From contig JAGCVJ010000014.1 in assembly GCA_017962375.1 (NCBI GenBank), positions 1 through 42,789 of the forward strand: a DNA stretch of 42,789 bases. Reading direction: 5' to 3'. The number at the start of each line of letters is the position of its first letter. Position 1 is the first letter of the stretch. Made by a program: the position numbers and the translations under genes. The notes below the pieces were generated by a model. It did not search any database, had not been told where the DNA came from, and saw nothing but the letters and a program-made list of their open reading frames with translations. The stretch is from Bacteroidales bacterium. Lineage in GTDB: Bacteria > Bacteroidota > Bacteroidia > Bacteroidales > UBA932. This document shows, in pieces, positions 17,985 to 25,448 of the stretch.

Positions 17985-18539
17985 CTACTTGTTTTCAGGA
18001 AGTTCAAAAAGAGCCGGGTCTATAGGAATGCCCACTTCCAAATTAGAAATCGTCTGAACTACAGTAAAATCCCCTGCTCCCACTTCTGTACGGATAGGAA
18101 GGCCATGCCAGATCCAGACTTTTGCATCCGCCGTAATCCCGTTCTCTGTCTTCTGGAAGGTGTAGACATCACACTCATAGCCGTCAACCGTTTCTTTGTC
18201 GAGCTTTTTGATATCGTATTGCTCAATCACGTCAGGAGTCAGATTATTGAAGTTGACAGTCTGGCTGGAAGGAACCTCACGAAACTGCGGAGAAATCATA
18301 TACATCTTGTCATTTATCTTGATGGTGACTACCTTCTCCCCCATTACCACCATTTCAGTTCTGCTGCGAGCCCCGTAATCAATGAACCAGCCTTCAGAAA
18401 CAATCTTCATAGGCCCCATATCCATTGTCATGGTATAATGTCCGGTCTCATCTTCGCTCAGACGGCCCAGCCCATTGTCCTGGGCAAAGCCAATAACAGG
18501 CAGCAATGCCAGGGCGATTAAAGTCAAAAGTCTTTTCAT
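17985..18539 (-). CDS. Secreted DUF4412-like protein
   Basis: The protein has 184 residues starting at the ATG at 18537-18539; the open frame also has a TTG nine bases upstream, which I did not use. A signal peptide (MKRLLTLIALALLPVIGFAQ) precedes a beta-rich body with the layout of DUF4412/LolA-like periplasmic proteins: KIKINDKMYMISP, then GYECDVYTF and AKVWIWHGLPIRTEV, a pattern seen in proteins that bind lipid-like molecules. The function is unproven. A full promoter match lies 30 bases upstream. Confidence 0.7.
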   Translation of the reverse strand: MKRLLTLIALALLPVIGFAQDNGLGRLSEDETGHYTMTMDMGPMKIVSEGWFIDYGARSRTEMVVMGEKVVTIKINDKMYMISPQFREVPSSQTVNFNNLTPDVIEQYDIKKLDKETVDGYECDVYTFQKTENGITADAKVWIWHGLPIRTEVGAGDFTVVQTISNLEVGIPIDPALFELPENK

Positions 18540-18568
18540 CTCTGTCAATATTTACAGTTTGCAAAAGA

Positions 18569-18599
18569 CAAAGATAACAAAAACCTGCGGTAGTACAAA
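18569..18599 (-). promoter_or_regulatory. Promoter TTTG-N19-TATCTTTG
   Basis: On the minus strand TTTG (18596-18599) and TATCTTTG (18569-18576) are exactly 19 bases apart, a full Bacteroidetes promoter match upstream of the secreted protein at 18539. Confidence 0.7.
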
Positions 18600-18620
18600 C
18601 TATGATAGTAAACTGTTTTA

Positions 18621-19169
18621 CTAATAGATAGCCAGCCCTATCAGGCCGCCGGCTATAATAACCCAGATCGGGTTCACTTTGAAGAACTTGCAGCTTATAA
18701 ACGCTCCGGCAAGAAGCAGCCAGCTGCTCCAGTGGAAGAAGTTCTGAGGCGTTATCAGGATTCCGGCTGCGGCGGCTATCATTCCTATAACCACAGGCCT
18801 TATTTCTTTCATCAGCGACCGGAAAAGGTCGCTCTTCTTTACCCTCTCATACAGGCGGCAGATAATCAGCACCAAGATGAACGACGGAAGCACCACCGCA
18901 AATGTTGCCAGCGCAGACCCTCCTACACAGGCCCACTCGCTGTAGCCTAGATTGTGGGTAACCGTGTAGCCCACGTACGTTGCAGTGTTGATGCCCACCG
19001 GCCCCGGCGTAGCCTGGGAAATGGCCACAATGTCAGTGAACTGCTCGGCTGTAATCCAGGCATGCTCTGTAACCACCTCGCTTTGGATAAGGCTGAGCAT
19101 GGCATATCCGCCGCCGAAGGTGAATATTCCAATCAAAAGAAACGTCCAGAAAAGCTCCAGGAAAATCAT
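18621..19169 (-). CDS. Chromate transporter ChrA half, second subunit
   Basis: This is a 182-residue membrane protein of the short-chain ChrA family. It carries the signature TFGGGYAMLSLIQSEVV at about 17-33 and the ATPGPVGINTATYVGY segment, followed by three to four membrane helices. Short ChrA proteins occur in pairs that together correspond to one full-length ChrA and are linked to chromate efflux. The start codon overlaps the stop of the upstream half by four bases (19166-19169), which implies translational coupling. The natural substrate in an anaerobe is uncertain. Confidence 0.85.
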   Translation of the reverse strand: MIFLELFWTFLLIGIFTFGGGYAMLSLIQSEVVTEHAWITAEQFTDIVAISQATPGPVGINTATYVGYTVTHNLGYSEWACVGGSALATFAVVLPSFILVLIICRLYERVKKSDLFRSLMKEIRPVVIGMIAAAAGILITPQNFFHWSSWLLLAGAFISCKFFKVNPIWVIIAGGLIGLAIY

Positions 19170-19759
19170 ACGTCGCCCTCCTTCTCATTATGCTCAGAAC
19201 CTTTCTGCTGTTGTCTGTTTCTCTGCTGAACATACCTTGCGCAGAAGAAGCAGGCGAAGAACACCAGCAGAATGTATATCGGCGACACCTTCAAAAAGAT
19301 AATCAGCGCGGCCGTTGCCACAGCCACTATCGCCCTCCAGATGTTCAGGTGAGACCTCTGGATCATGTCCACCACCGGCACGGCAATCAGCGCCACCACC
19401 ACCGGACGGATTCCCTTGAAGATCTTGTCTACATATACATTATCGCGATAACCCGCAAAGAACAGCGCTATAGCCAGTATGATCAGAAACGACGGCAGGG
19501 CAGTGCCGATTGCGGCAGCCACGCTTCCTATCCTGCCCCTCATCCTGTAGCCTGCAAAAATGGAGATGTTCACCGCCAGAAGCCCGGGGCTGCTCTGGGC
19601 TATGGAAAGGATGTCGTAGAACTCGTCCGCCTCCATCCATTTGCGCTTCTGCACCACTTCCCTGTCAATTAGCGGAATCATTGCATAGCCGCCTCCCAGG
19701 GTGAATAATCCCACCTTGGAAAACACGGCCGCAAGCTCCCACAGACTGACTTTCTTCAT
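19166..19759 (-). CDS. Chromate transporter ChrA half, first subunit
   Basis: This is a 197-residue membrane protein homologous to its downstream neighbour, with LFTLGGGYAMIPLIDREVV at about 18-36 and SSPGLLAVNISIFAGYRM. It has about five hydrophobic segments and a short basic C-terminal tail. It is the first gene of the ChrA pair. A TAATTTTG element on the minus strand at 19795-19802 is a possible -7 box. An ATCGCGAT octamer lies inside the gene at 19442. Confidence 0.85.
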   Translation of the reverse strand: MKKVSLWELAAVFSKVGLFTLGGGYAMIPLIDREVVQKRKWMEADEFYDILSIAQSSPGLLAVNISIFAGYRMRGRIGSVAAAIGTALPSFLIILAIALFFAGYRDNVYVDKIFKGIRPVVVALIAVPVVDMIQRSHLNIWRAIVAVATAALIIFLKVSPIYILLVFFACFFCARYVQQRNRQQQKGSEHNEKEGDV

Positions 19760-19840
19760 ACGCGCAAAACTATTACAAGTCCATTAAAGCAGCTCAAAAT
19801 TAGCAAAAAGCGCCGCCGCTTAAAAGTTTTCGAAAAAAAT

Positions 19841-19871
19841 TTTGCACAAATGGAAAAAACATTTACCTTTG
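19841..19871 (+). promoter_or_regulatory. Promoter of the tRNA-Ile/tRNA-Ala unit (TTTG-N19-TACCTTTG)
   Basis: TTTG at 19841-19844 and TACCTTTG at 19864-19871 are separated by exactly 19 bases. This is the same architecture as the putative rRNA promoters at the left edge. It lies about 57 bases before tRNA-Ile. Confidence 0.8.
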
Positions 19872-19927
19872 CAACCCCATTGAAACAGATGTGGGTGTCA
19901 GATCATTCTGGCAGACTTGTTGAATAT

Positions 19928-20002
19928 AGGCTCGTAGCTCAGTTTGGTTAGAGCACCACACTGATAATGTGGGGGTCCGCGGTTCAAATCCGCGCGGGCC
20001 TA
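19928..20002 (+). tRNA. tRNA-Ile (anticodon GAT)
   Basis: This has a complete cloverleaf: acceptor AGGCTCG pairing with CGGGCCT (one G-U), a D arm GCTC/GAGC, an anticodon stem CCACA/TGTGG with loop CTGATAA, and a T stem CGCGG/CCGCG with loop TTCAAAT. CCA is not encoded. It is followed after six bases by tRNA-Ala. Confidence 0.96.
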
Positions 20003-20008
20003 CAGATT

Positions 20009-20082
20009 GGGGGACTAGCTCAGTTGGCTAGAGCACCTGCTTTGCAAGCAGGGGGTCAAGGGTTCGACTCCCTTGTTCTCCA
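20009..20082 (+). tRNA. tRNA-Ala (anticodon TGC)
   Basis: This has a cloverleaf with acceptor GGGGGAC pairing with GTTCTCC (two G-U pairs), anticodon stem CCTGC/GCAGG with loop TTTGCAA, and a T stem AAGGG/CCCTT with loop TTCGACT. CCA is not encoded. The pair Ile-Ala usually sits in rRNA spacers; here it stands alone with its own promoter. The 3' end borders an AT-rich island, so this tRNA is a candidate integration target. Confidence 0.96.
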
Positions 20083-20089
20083 CAAAAGA

Positions 20090-20133
20090 AACGGCGTAAT
20101 TTGATAAGAATCAATCAGTTATGCCGTTTTTCT
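20090..20133 (+). terminator. Terminator after the tRNA pair
   Basis: AACGGCGTAA (20090-20099) pairs with TTATGCCGTT (20119-20128), including one G-U pair, and is followed by a T-rich tail. It lies just after tRNA-Ala. Confidence 0.7.
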
Positions 20134-20166
20134 TATGCCCAACCACCCAAAAAACCACCCATTTTT

Positions 20167-20517
20167 TCACCTCTTACACCTCACATTTGCCAATAAATCG
20201 GGATGCTCTTTTAGGTATTTATCTAACTTTTCACGGTTGAACTTCCAACACTTTCCAACCATATATTGAACGCCTATGTCTTTAAGAACCCCCTTACTGA
20301 TGATACCAAAAGCCATACTCTTACTACAACCAAGATAATCAGCCAATCCCTGTGTTCCGCTTATTACTTTTACTTCCTCAACAACGTTTGACTTATCTTC
20401 CTTTTCTTCGGGCTGAGGCTGCTCTACTAATGGCTGAGGGTTGCTTACGCTTTCAATAATGCTTGGTGATTGGGTAAAGCAAACTCCCTTTATCTCTTCG
20501 TCTCTCCATGTTTTCAA
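20167..20517 (-). CDS. DUF3853-like excisionase/helix-turn-helix protein
   Basis: The protein has 116 residues. The N-terminal half is a variable Pro/Glu/Gln-rich linker. The C-terminal half (about 52-110) resembles DUF3853/excisionase-type winged helix domains of Bacteroidetes mobile elements: GTQGLADYLGCSKSMAFGI for the recognition helix region, then VQYMVGKCWKFNREKLDKYL. Such proteins bind att-site DNA and steer excision. It is the leftmost gene of the island, near tRNA-Ala. An 80-base piece of its 3' part recurs at 21524-21599. Confidence 0.75.
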   Translation of the reverse strand: MKTWRDEEIKGVCFTQSPSIIESVSNPQPLVEQPQPEEKEDKSNVVEEVKVISGTQGLADYLGCSKSMAFGIISKGVLKDIGVQYMVGKCWKFNREKLDKYLKEHPDLLANVRCKR

Positions 20518-20580
20518 CTTTTTGGCAACTACCTACTATTTATGGTTTATCAAGAATAATCAGTATAAACACTTAAAACT

Positions 20581-20826
20581 ATGGTACAACCAACACGAAA
20601 GCAGGAAACACAGGCAACGCAACCTCAGCAGAAGGAAAAAGTCTATAAACGCACATCAAAGAAGATGTCGCCTCAGCAGAAGGAAAAGATAAGGCAAAGT
20701 TTAAAAAGGTTTAATCAATTGCACCCCCGTTCTGATTCCTACCGAAAAAAAATAAGCGATGGGTGTAAGAAATATTGGGATGCCTTGGGGCAGAAAGATG
20801 AAACCAAGATAGAGGATTTGATTTAA
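20581..20826 (+). CDS. Small basic protein with NUMOD3-like repeats
   Basis: The predicted protein has 81 residues, rich in Lys, Gln and Arg. Two short segments, SPQQKEKIRQSLKRF and DSYRKKISDGCKKYW, resemble the NUMOD3 DNA-binding helix found next to homing nuclease domains. No nuclease domain is present. It runs opposite to its neighbours and ends just before a terminator hairpin. It could be a DNA-binding accessory of the island or a remnant. Confidence 0.5.
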   Translation: MVQPTRKQETQATQPQQKEKVYKRTSKKMSPQQKEKIRQSLKRFNQLHPRSDSYRKKISDGCKKYWDALGQKDETKIEDLI

Positions 20827-20833
20827 AAGAAAA

Positions 20834-20863
20834 TGGCTCAGGGGTTATTCCTGAGCCACTTTT
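20834..20863. terminator. Terminator between convergent island genes
   Basis: TGGCTCAGG (20834-20842) pairs with CCTGAGCCA (20850-20858) around a seven-base loop, followed by CTTTTT on the plus strand and by an A-rich side that serves the minus-strand WG-repeat gene. Confidence 0.8.
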
Positions 20864-21456
20864 TAATCAATATTCCAATATGCACTTGGGTCTCCTTCAA
20901 AGGCATCATCTATATCATCTGCATCAAGCCCCATATAATCATAGTTAATCCTTTCCTCAAATGGGTCGTCATAATAATCAGGTTCAGTATCATTTACCTC
21001 ATAATCACGATAAGTCTGCCTTGGATGATATGATGCATGTTCTACAAAAGCAGGATTTAAATCTTTAAAATACACTAATGAGGAAACACCATCTTTGACG
21101 ACTTTTGTTGAATTACGCCCTTTGTTATAAAACTTCCAAATATCATCATAGACAACAGGTAAGACCTCTTCTCCATTTTCATTGATAATACCCCATTTTT
21201 CTTCTTCATTTTTGACGTTTCTCTGTTGAGAGGTTTCTCCATCTAATGGAACCCATGCTATTATCTCCCAAGCATCTCCTTTTTTTACCCTTGCAAGGCC
21301 TTGTTCAAAACCATCGATATATTGGTATTTTCCAAAAGGAACAATAGTATTACCACTACTATCAATTACGGAGTATTCATCCCACCCTCTTCTCAGGAGA
21401 GTAATGCTGCCATAATGATGTTCCTCATTAAAATTAATCGGTTGAATTGGTCTCAT
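20863..21456 (-). CDS. WG-repeat protein
   Basis: The protein has 197 residues. One clear WG repeat (EKWGIINENGEEVLPVVYDDIWKFYN, cited here in part as KWGIINENGEEVLP) follows a degenerate one (DEYSVIDSSGNTIVPFGKYQYIDGF). The C-terminal 50 residues are very acidic (DPFEER, DADDIDDAFEGD). There is no signal peptide, so it is probably cytoplasmic. WG repeats form beta structures and are widespread in Bacteroidetes; the function is unknown. The start is supported by AGGAGG about eight bases upstream, unusual for this phylum. Its leader resembles that of the zinc-ribbon gene at 22377. Confidence 0.7.
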   Translation of the reverse strand: MRPIQPINFNEEHHYGSITLLRRGWDEYSVIDSSGNTIVPFGKYQYIDGFEQGLARVKKGDAWEIIAWVPLDGETSQQRNVKNEEEKWGIINENGEEVLPVVYDDIWKFYNKGRNSTKVVKDGVSSLVYFKDLNPAFVEHASYHPRQTYRDYEVNDTEPDYYDDPFEERINYDYMGLDADDIDDAFEGDPSAYWNID

Positions 21457-21523
21457 ATTGATACCCTCCTGTTTTGTGTCAAGTTTATCAATGGATATAT
21501 TTTGATAGTTGTATTAGTTTCAA

Positions 21524-21599
21524 TCTTTTAGGTATTTGTCTAACTTCTCACGATTGAACTTCCAACACCTTCCAACCATATAACGCCTATGTCTTTAAG
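21524..21599 (-). pseudogene. Fragment of a DUF3853-like gene
   Basis: These 76 bases match 20207-20286 of the DUF3853-like gene at most positions, with a four-base gap (TTGA missing) that breaks the frame. It encodes a remnant of the KCWKFNREKLDKYLK end of the protein. It shows that two related elements, or one duplication, contributed to this island. Confidence 0.75.
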
Positions 21600-21609
21600 C
21601 CCCCTTTTC

Positions 21610-22377
21610 TTATGATTTATTCTTATTTACCCATTTTATGCCCTTAACAACATATCGTCCGACTATTGTAGTCAAAAGGAAAATGATGCCCCATCGCTTT
21701 GCGATATCCCCAAGTTCTGAATAGAAACACTCCAACCTCATATCTTTAAGCGTTCTCCCGTTTTCAATTCCTGTATAATAATCTCCAAGACTGCTATCAT
21801 AAACAGAAAAGTTATCAAAACTATCCCCTAAATCATTGCAATACCTATAAATACAGAACACTGCCAATAATATAAAAAGTAATAATGCAGAGAGTCCTAT
21901 CATCTTTAAATTAGCTCTAAACTCGTTTACAATGGTATTTGCAACTTTGTGCTTATTAGGAGTGGGGGGATTGGCATAATTCCTTTGACTTAGTGCATTG
22001 TTTGGAAAAGATGCATTGGGGGGACTTAATTGAGCATCATAAACTTCCAACTCACTCTCAAAGAAAACAGCACCTGTATCTGTTTTATAGGTTGGCACAT
22101 CGCCATTGAAGATAATCTCTTTTATAGAGCATTGTTTTCCTGTATCTATAATAGAAACAAGTTGTCCGATATGATACAATGCTTTTCTGCGCCCATAAGA
22201 ATAAGAGTGGTGTTCTTCTTTATGATGGGTGGGGCAATCTTCTGCTTCTTTATGATATTTGGAACTATCTCCCGATTCTTTACGAAAGTTCGAACTATCT
22301 TCTGCTAATCGTTTTCCACAATGTTGGCAAAATACAGAATCATCATCTATTTTATTCCCACAATATTTACAAAACAT
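21610..22377 (-). CDS. Zinc-ribbon membrane protein
   Basis: The protein has 255 residues and begins with a double CxxC zinc ribbon (MFCKYCGNK, then FCQHCGKRL). A short imperfect tandem repeat of Ser/Lys/Glu/His-rich units follows (residues about 26-56), then a small beta region (YHIGQLVSIIDTG), a linker, a membrane segment at about 160-178 (MIGLSALLLFILLAVFCIY) and a second near the C-terminus (IIFLLTTIVGRYVV). The function is unknown. The leader has AGGGGAG before the ATG at 22375-22377, matching the leader style of the WG-repeat gene. It is the rightmost clear gene of the island. Confidence 0.65.
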   Translation of the reverse strand: MFCKYCGNKIDDDSVFCQHCGKRLAEDSSNFRKESGDSSKYHKEAEDCPTHHKEEHHSYSYGRRKALYHIGQLVSIIDTGKQCSIKEIIFNGDVPTYKTDTGAVFFESELEVYDAQLSPPNASFPNNALSQRNYANPPTPNKHKVANTIVNEFRANLKMIGLSALLLFILLAVFCIYRYCNDLGDSFDNFSVYDSSLGDYYTGIENGRTLKDMRLECFYSELGDIAKRWGIIFLLTTIVGRYVVKGIKWVNKNKS

Positions 22378-22469
22378 TTTTGTTGCTCCCCTGTTTGTGT
22401 TATTCTTATCTATTGTTTTAACCTTTTAGATTAAATGAACACCAGAAAAAAATTGCTATATGGTTAGTG

Positions 22470-22565
22470 TTATTCCCCGATCGCCTGAATGAACTTCTTT
22501 ATAACAATCCTTGAACTCACCAGGAATAGCCCTTCTCTGTACTTCCTCTTGATAAGCCTAGGCAT
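22470..22565 (-). CDS. Possible 31-residue peptide or C-terminal gene remnant
   Basis: On the minus strand an ATG at 22563-22565 opens a frame reading MPRLIKRKYREGLFLVSS and ending in FIQAIGE. The composition is protein-like, and the same frame is open a little further upstream to a stop near 22596. It lies between the DUF308 gene and the island. It may be the tail of a gene truncated at the island boundary, or chance. Confidence 0.25.
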   Translation of the reverse strand: MPRLIKRKYREGLFLVSSRIVIKKFIQAIGE

Positions 22566-22588
22566 ACTTCCATAGAAGGCCTCAGCGA

Positions 22589-23311
22589 TTACTCTTCGTT
22601 AAGGTCTTCCTGAGCATACGTCTCGTCTTCGGCCTCCGGGGTTTCAGCGATGTCTTCTGACGCCTCAGGTGCATAAGTTTCCGGCTCGGAAGGTTCATAT
22701 TCAGGCTCGTCCGGCTCGATTGCCTCAACCACAATGTTCTGCTGATTCTGCTTCATCTGCTCGGCCTCAGCCTGGGCAGCGGCCTGGAGCCTCTTTGCAA
22801 GAGCCCTGACCTTGATGGACATCCAGATTTCGGAAGCGCCCAGCAGCATAAGGCAGATGCCGAAGATTATGCAAAGGACGGAGATGTTGTACCTAGGGAA
22901 GAAGCAGAATACAATGCCGGCCACAAAGATCAGAGCAGGAACCAGGAAGAACCAGAACCTGTCTTTGATGCCCTTGGAGTTGCGAACGGAAACCACCAGC
23001 TGAAGCAGCCCGTACAAAGCCAGCAGAATACCCAGCACAAAACCGATGAACTCCATGAAGAAACTCGTCTTGAGCAGCAGGAACAGGCCGACAACCAGAA
23101 ACAGGACTGCACTGGCTATGGAAATCAGGCTCATCCCCTTCAGATCAACGTAAGAGTTAGTGGCCAAGCCGTAAACCACGGTGATCACGGAAGAAAGAAT
23201 CAGGAAAACGCCCAGAGCCTTGAGCAGAATCTCGCCAGCCTGGGTGGACCATATTACAAGGCAAAGACCTACGAGGAAAACGAAAAGTCCTCTAATGACA
23301 CTTCTTAGCAT
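22589..23311 (-). CDS. DUF308 (HdeD-like) membrane protein
   Basis: The protein has 240 residues. The first 160 form six membrane helices in hairpins (FVFLVGLCLVIWS, GVFLILSSVITVVYGL, SAVLFLVVGLFLLL, GFVLGILLALYGLL, ALIFVAGIVFCFF, CIIFGICLMLLGASEI), the DUF308/HdeD layout. The C-terminal 80 residues are a long acidic Glu/Pro-rich tail, probably cytoplasmic and disordered. HdeD relatives are linked to acid stress in enterobacteria, but this cannot be transferred here. The start is nine bases from the stop of the upstream GT2 gene, so they are probably co-transcribed. TCAGCGAT abuts its stop codon. Confidence 0.8.
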   Translation of the reverse strand: MLRSVIRGLFVFLVGLCLVIWSTQAGEILLKALGVFLILSSVITVVYGLATNSYVDLKGMSLISIASAVLFLVVGLFLLLKTSFFMEFIGFVLGILLALYGLLQLVVSVRNSKGIKDRFWFFLVPALIFVAGIVFCFFPRYNISVLCIIFGICLMLLGASEIWMSIKVRALAKRLQAAAQAEAEQMKQNQQNIVVEAIEPDEPEYEPSEPETYAPEASEDIAETPEAEDETYAQEDLNEE

Positions 23312-23320
23312 ATCTTTAAA

Positions 23321-24250
23321 CTATTTATTGTTTTCTTTTGAAAACTTGAACTTGGCGTCCTTTTTCACCTTGTGCCGGTTGACAAGGTACAGCCCCCATC
23401 CGAAAGGAAGAGCCAGAATGGTGAGCAGTTTCTTCGGCGATTCCTTAATGAAGCGCTTGTTGCCGCTTCTGATGGAGTGGCTCACATAGTGGACATTGAC
23501 CATGAAACGGCGCTTGAGGCTCTTGGCGTGCTGCATGTCGTACTTGCGGAAATGCGCCATGCCCTTGGGGTTGTTCCAGTACTGCTTCCACATGCTGAAC
23601 GACGAGCCTTCCATCTGGTAGTCCACGTTCACCATCACCTGGTTGCACACCAGCAGCTTGTAGTCCTCGTCTATCATGTTGTACAATAGAGCAAGCCCCA
23701 CATACTTTTCTCCCTCGAACAGCGGGTACGGCGGGTATTTCCTAACCACTTCCGTCCTGTAAACCAGCTTCTTGTCGCCCGAGCCGCCCAGCACCTCATA
23801 GTAATCGCGGAGAGTGGTCTCCTTCAGCCCCTGAGGAAACTCCGCCCCTATCACCTTGCCGGAGGTGTCAGCGTCCAGGCCTATGATTCCCGCAATGCGG
23901 TCCTTGTCTTCATCGCGATAATTTTCCTTCCAGAAAGACACGATCTTCTCCACTGCGTCGTCCGGCATATAGTCGTCGGAGTCTATGCAGACATTAAGCT
24001 CTGTTGAAATGTTGGCGTATGCGGTGTTGTGCGCCCCGTGCATGCCCTGGTTCTTCTGCCAGATGTAGCGGATTGGAATCTTTCCCTCAGCCGCCCAGCC
24101 TTCCACCAGTTCCCTTGTGTTGTCCGAAGACCCGTCGTCCACCACCAGCCACTCAAAGTCCTTGCAGGTCTGCCTGAGCAGGCTCTCGTAGGTCCTCCCG
24201 ATGGTGTGGCCCCTGTTGTATGCCGGAGTAAAAACCGTGAGCGTCTTCAT
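23321..24250 (-). CDS. Family 2 glycosyltransferase
   Basis: This is a 309-residue enzyme with a complete GT2/GT-A core: TVFTPAYNRGHTIGRTYESLLRQT at the N-terminus (cited in part as FTPAYNRGHTIGR), WLVVDDGSSDNT at 34-45, and the metal-binding DSDD at 90-93 in NVCIDSDDYMPDDA. The C-terminal 80 residues are basic and contain a short hydrophobic stretch (LLTILALPFGWGLYLV) that may attach the enzyme to the membrane. The donor and acceptor are unknown; surface polysaccharide synthesis is the usual role. It lies upstream of the DUF308 gene. Confidence 0.88.
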   Translation of the reverse strand: MKTLTVFTPAYNRGHTIGRTYESLLRQTCKDFEWLVVDDGSSDNTRELVEGWAAEGKIPIRYIWQKNQGMHGAHNTAYANISTELNVCIDSDDYMPDDAVEKIVSFWKENYRDEDKDRIAGIIGLDADTSGKVIGAEFPQGLKETTLRDYYEVLGGSGDKKLVYRTEVVRKYPPYPLFEGEKYVGLALLYNMIDEDYKLLVCNQVMVNVDYQMEGSSFSMWKQYWNNPKGMAHFRKYDMQHAKSLKRRFMVNVHYVSHSIRSGNKRFIKESPKKLLTILALPFGWGLYLVNRHKVKKDAKFKFSKENNK

Positions 24251-24287
24251 ATCATTTCAATAGCAGAGTAAAGATACAACATTTTTC

Positions 24288-24464
24288 TCAACGGCCGAGA
24301 ATCTGCTGCAGCTGGCGCTTGGCACTCTTGCGGTCATACTTCTTCTTGCTCTTGGCTATACGCGTAGGACGCGTGGAGATCAGCTTCCCGAACTTCTCGA
24401 TCTCCAGCTGACGGTCCACAGCCTTGACCGCCTGTATCACAGATTTTTTCTTAATCTTTTTCAT
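24288..24464 (-). CDS. 58-residue very basic protein
   Basis: The start codon overlaps the stop of the upstream gene as TAATG (24464 shared), so translation is likely coupled. The protein reads MKKIKKKSVIQAVKAVDRQ at the N-terminus, then ISTRPTRIAKSKKKYDRKSAKR, with about one third Lys and Arg, an amphipathic first helix and no membrane segment. It is probably nucleic-acid binding or ribosome associated. Short proteins with a similar RPTRxxKSKKxYxRK core occur in Bacteroidales to my recollection, but no function is known. Confidence 0.7.
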   Translation of the reverse strand: MKKIKKKSVIQAVKAVDRQLEIEKFGKLISTRPTRIAKSKKKYDRKSAKRQLQQILGR

Positions 24465-25288
24465 TATCGCTGAAGAAGACTGTCCAGCATCTGCTTGTAA
24501 GGCTTCATGGTTTCAAGGCTGTCCGGATTCAGCAAGCCTCGTTCCAGGTTTTTATACGGATCTTCATCTACATCAAGATCCATCTTGTCCTTCATCTGAT
24601 CCGTAAAGTCCATAACTTCTTTTTCGGAGATGTTCATAAGCTGCATATTGATGCGGTTCATCTGCCTGTAAGTTATGGCATTGCCCTCAAACCACACAGC
24701 CATGGAGTGAAGCCTGTTCAGATACATGCGCATTTCATGGTCTTTCAGCAGCCTGTTTATCAGGTGGTCGGAGTTCTGTTCCGCTTCTTTCTGCACTCTG
24801 AGGAACATAGTCTCCGCATCTTCCACCTGGCGGTTCCAGTAGTCTTCCAGCCAGTTCATGTTGGAGAAGCAGTCCCCTACGTTGTCTATGAACCGGAAGT
24901 TGCCCATGTTCTTCCACGTGTCCATATTGCTGCTGAAGATGCTTTCGGCTGTCTTGTCGTGAGAAAGAACCTGCAGGAATATCACCTCCCTGATCGGCTC
25001 TGAGAAATATGCCGGGTCCGCCTTCTTCACATCCTCTTCCGGAAGGCTCAGCAGCCAGGCCGCAACCGTGTCCTTGCGGGCCATAACCTTGGCCATGTTC
25101 TCCAGGCTCCTTGCATAATCCTCAATGTTGCTCATCACCATCAAAGCCGTCATCTTGCGGTCTTTCACCCTCTTGCAGCTGTCCACCAGCGCCGCCGTAC
25201 CAAACGTGAACACAATGGAAATGGTGGTGGCAAGGCATATCTTTATGAACTCTTTCCACCAGGTTTTTGTTTTGCTGATTTCTCCCAT
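24464..25288 (-). CDS. Membrane-anchored protein of unknown function
   Basis: The protein has 274 residues with one membrane helix near the N-terminus (FIKICLATTISIVFTFGTAALVD, about 14-36), after which the rest is predicted to be helical and mostly periplasmic. The helical body is rich in Met, Asp and Asn (TALMVMSNIEDYARSLENMA). No catalytic motif is visible. The general design, a short cytoplasmic tail, one helix and a helical bundle, occurs in Bacteroidetes DUF6090-type proteins, but I cannot confirm that. It is followed with overlap by the 58-residue basic protein. An ATCGCGAT palindrome lies 17 bases upstream of the ATG. Confidence 0.65.
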   Translation of the reverse strand: MGEISKTKTWWKEFIKICLATTISIVFTFGTAALVDSCKRVKDRKMTALMVMSNIEDYARSLENMAKVMARKDTVAAWLLSLPEEDVKKADPAYFSEPIREVIFLQVLSHDKTAESIFSSNMDTWKNMGNFRFIDNVGDCFSNMNWLEDYWNRQVEDAETMFLRVQKEAEQNSDHLINRLLKDHEMRMYLNRLHSMAVWFEGNAITYRQMNRINMQLMNISEKEVMDFTDQMKDKMDLDVDEDPYKNLERGLLNPDSLETMKPYKQMLDSLLQR

Positions 25289-25341
25289 ATCTCAAATACT
25301 TTTTATCGCGATAATACCGCCCACAAAGATAAGCATCTGGC

Positions 25342-25375
25342 ATAAAAAAACGCTCCCGAAATAATCGGAAGCGTT
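25342..25375 (-). terminator. Terminator AACGCTTCCGA-loop-TCGGGAGCGTT
   Basis: AACGCTCCCGA (25349-25359) pairs with TCGGAAGCGTT (25365-25375) apart from one mismatch. On the minus strand a T run follows. The stem is nearly identical to the terminator of tRNA-His at 27728-27754. Confidence 0.8.
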
Positions 25376-25448
25376 AAATAAAAACCGAAGGGGATAGAGT
25401 AGAGTCTACCTTTCGGCGAAGGTTAAGTCTCAACTATCACAAATACCT

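Larger units (their letters stand above)
20083..22440. mobile_element. Remnant of an AT-rich integrated element next to tRNA-Ala
   Basis: From the 3' end of tRNA-Ala to about 22440 the sequence is clearly richer in A/T than both flanks. It carries an excisionase-like DUF3853 gene, a second partial copy of that gene, a NUMOD3-like small protein, a WG-repeat protein and a zinc-ribbon membrane protein. Genes here use Shine-Dalgarno-like leaders (AGGAGG, AGGGGAG) that host genes in the window lack. No integrase, relaxase or clear right-hand att copy is visible, so this is an inferred remnant and its right boundary is approximate. Confidence 0.6.
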
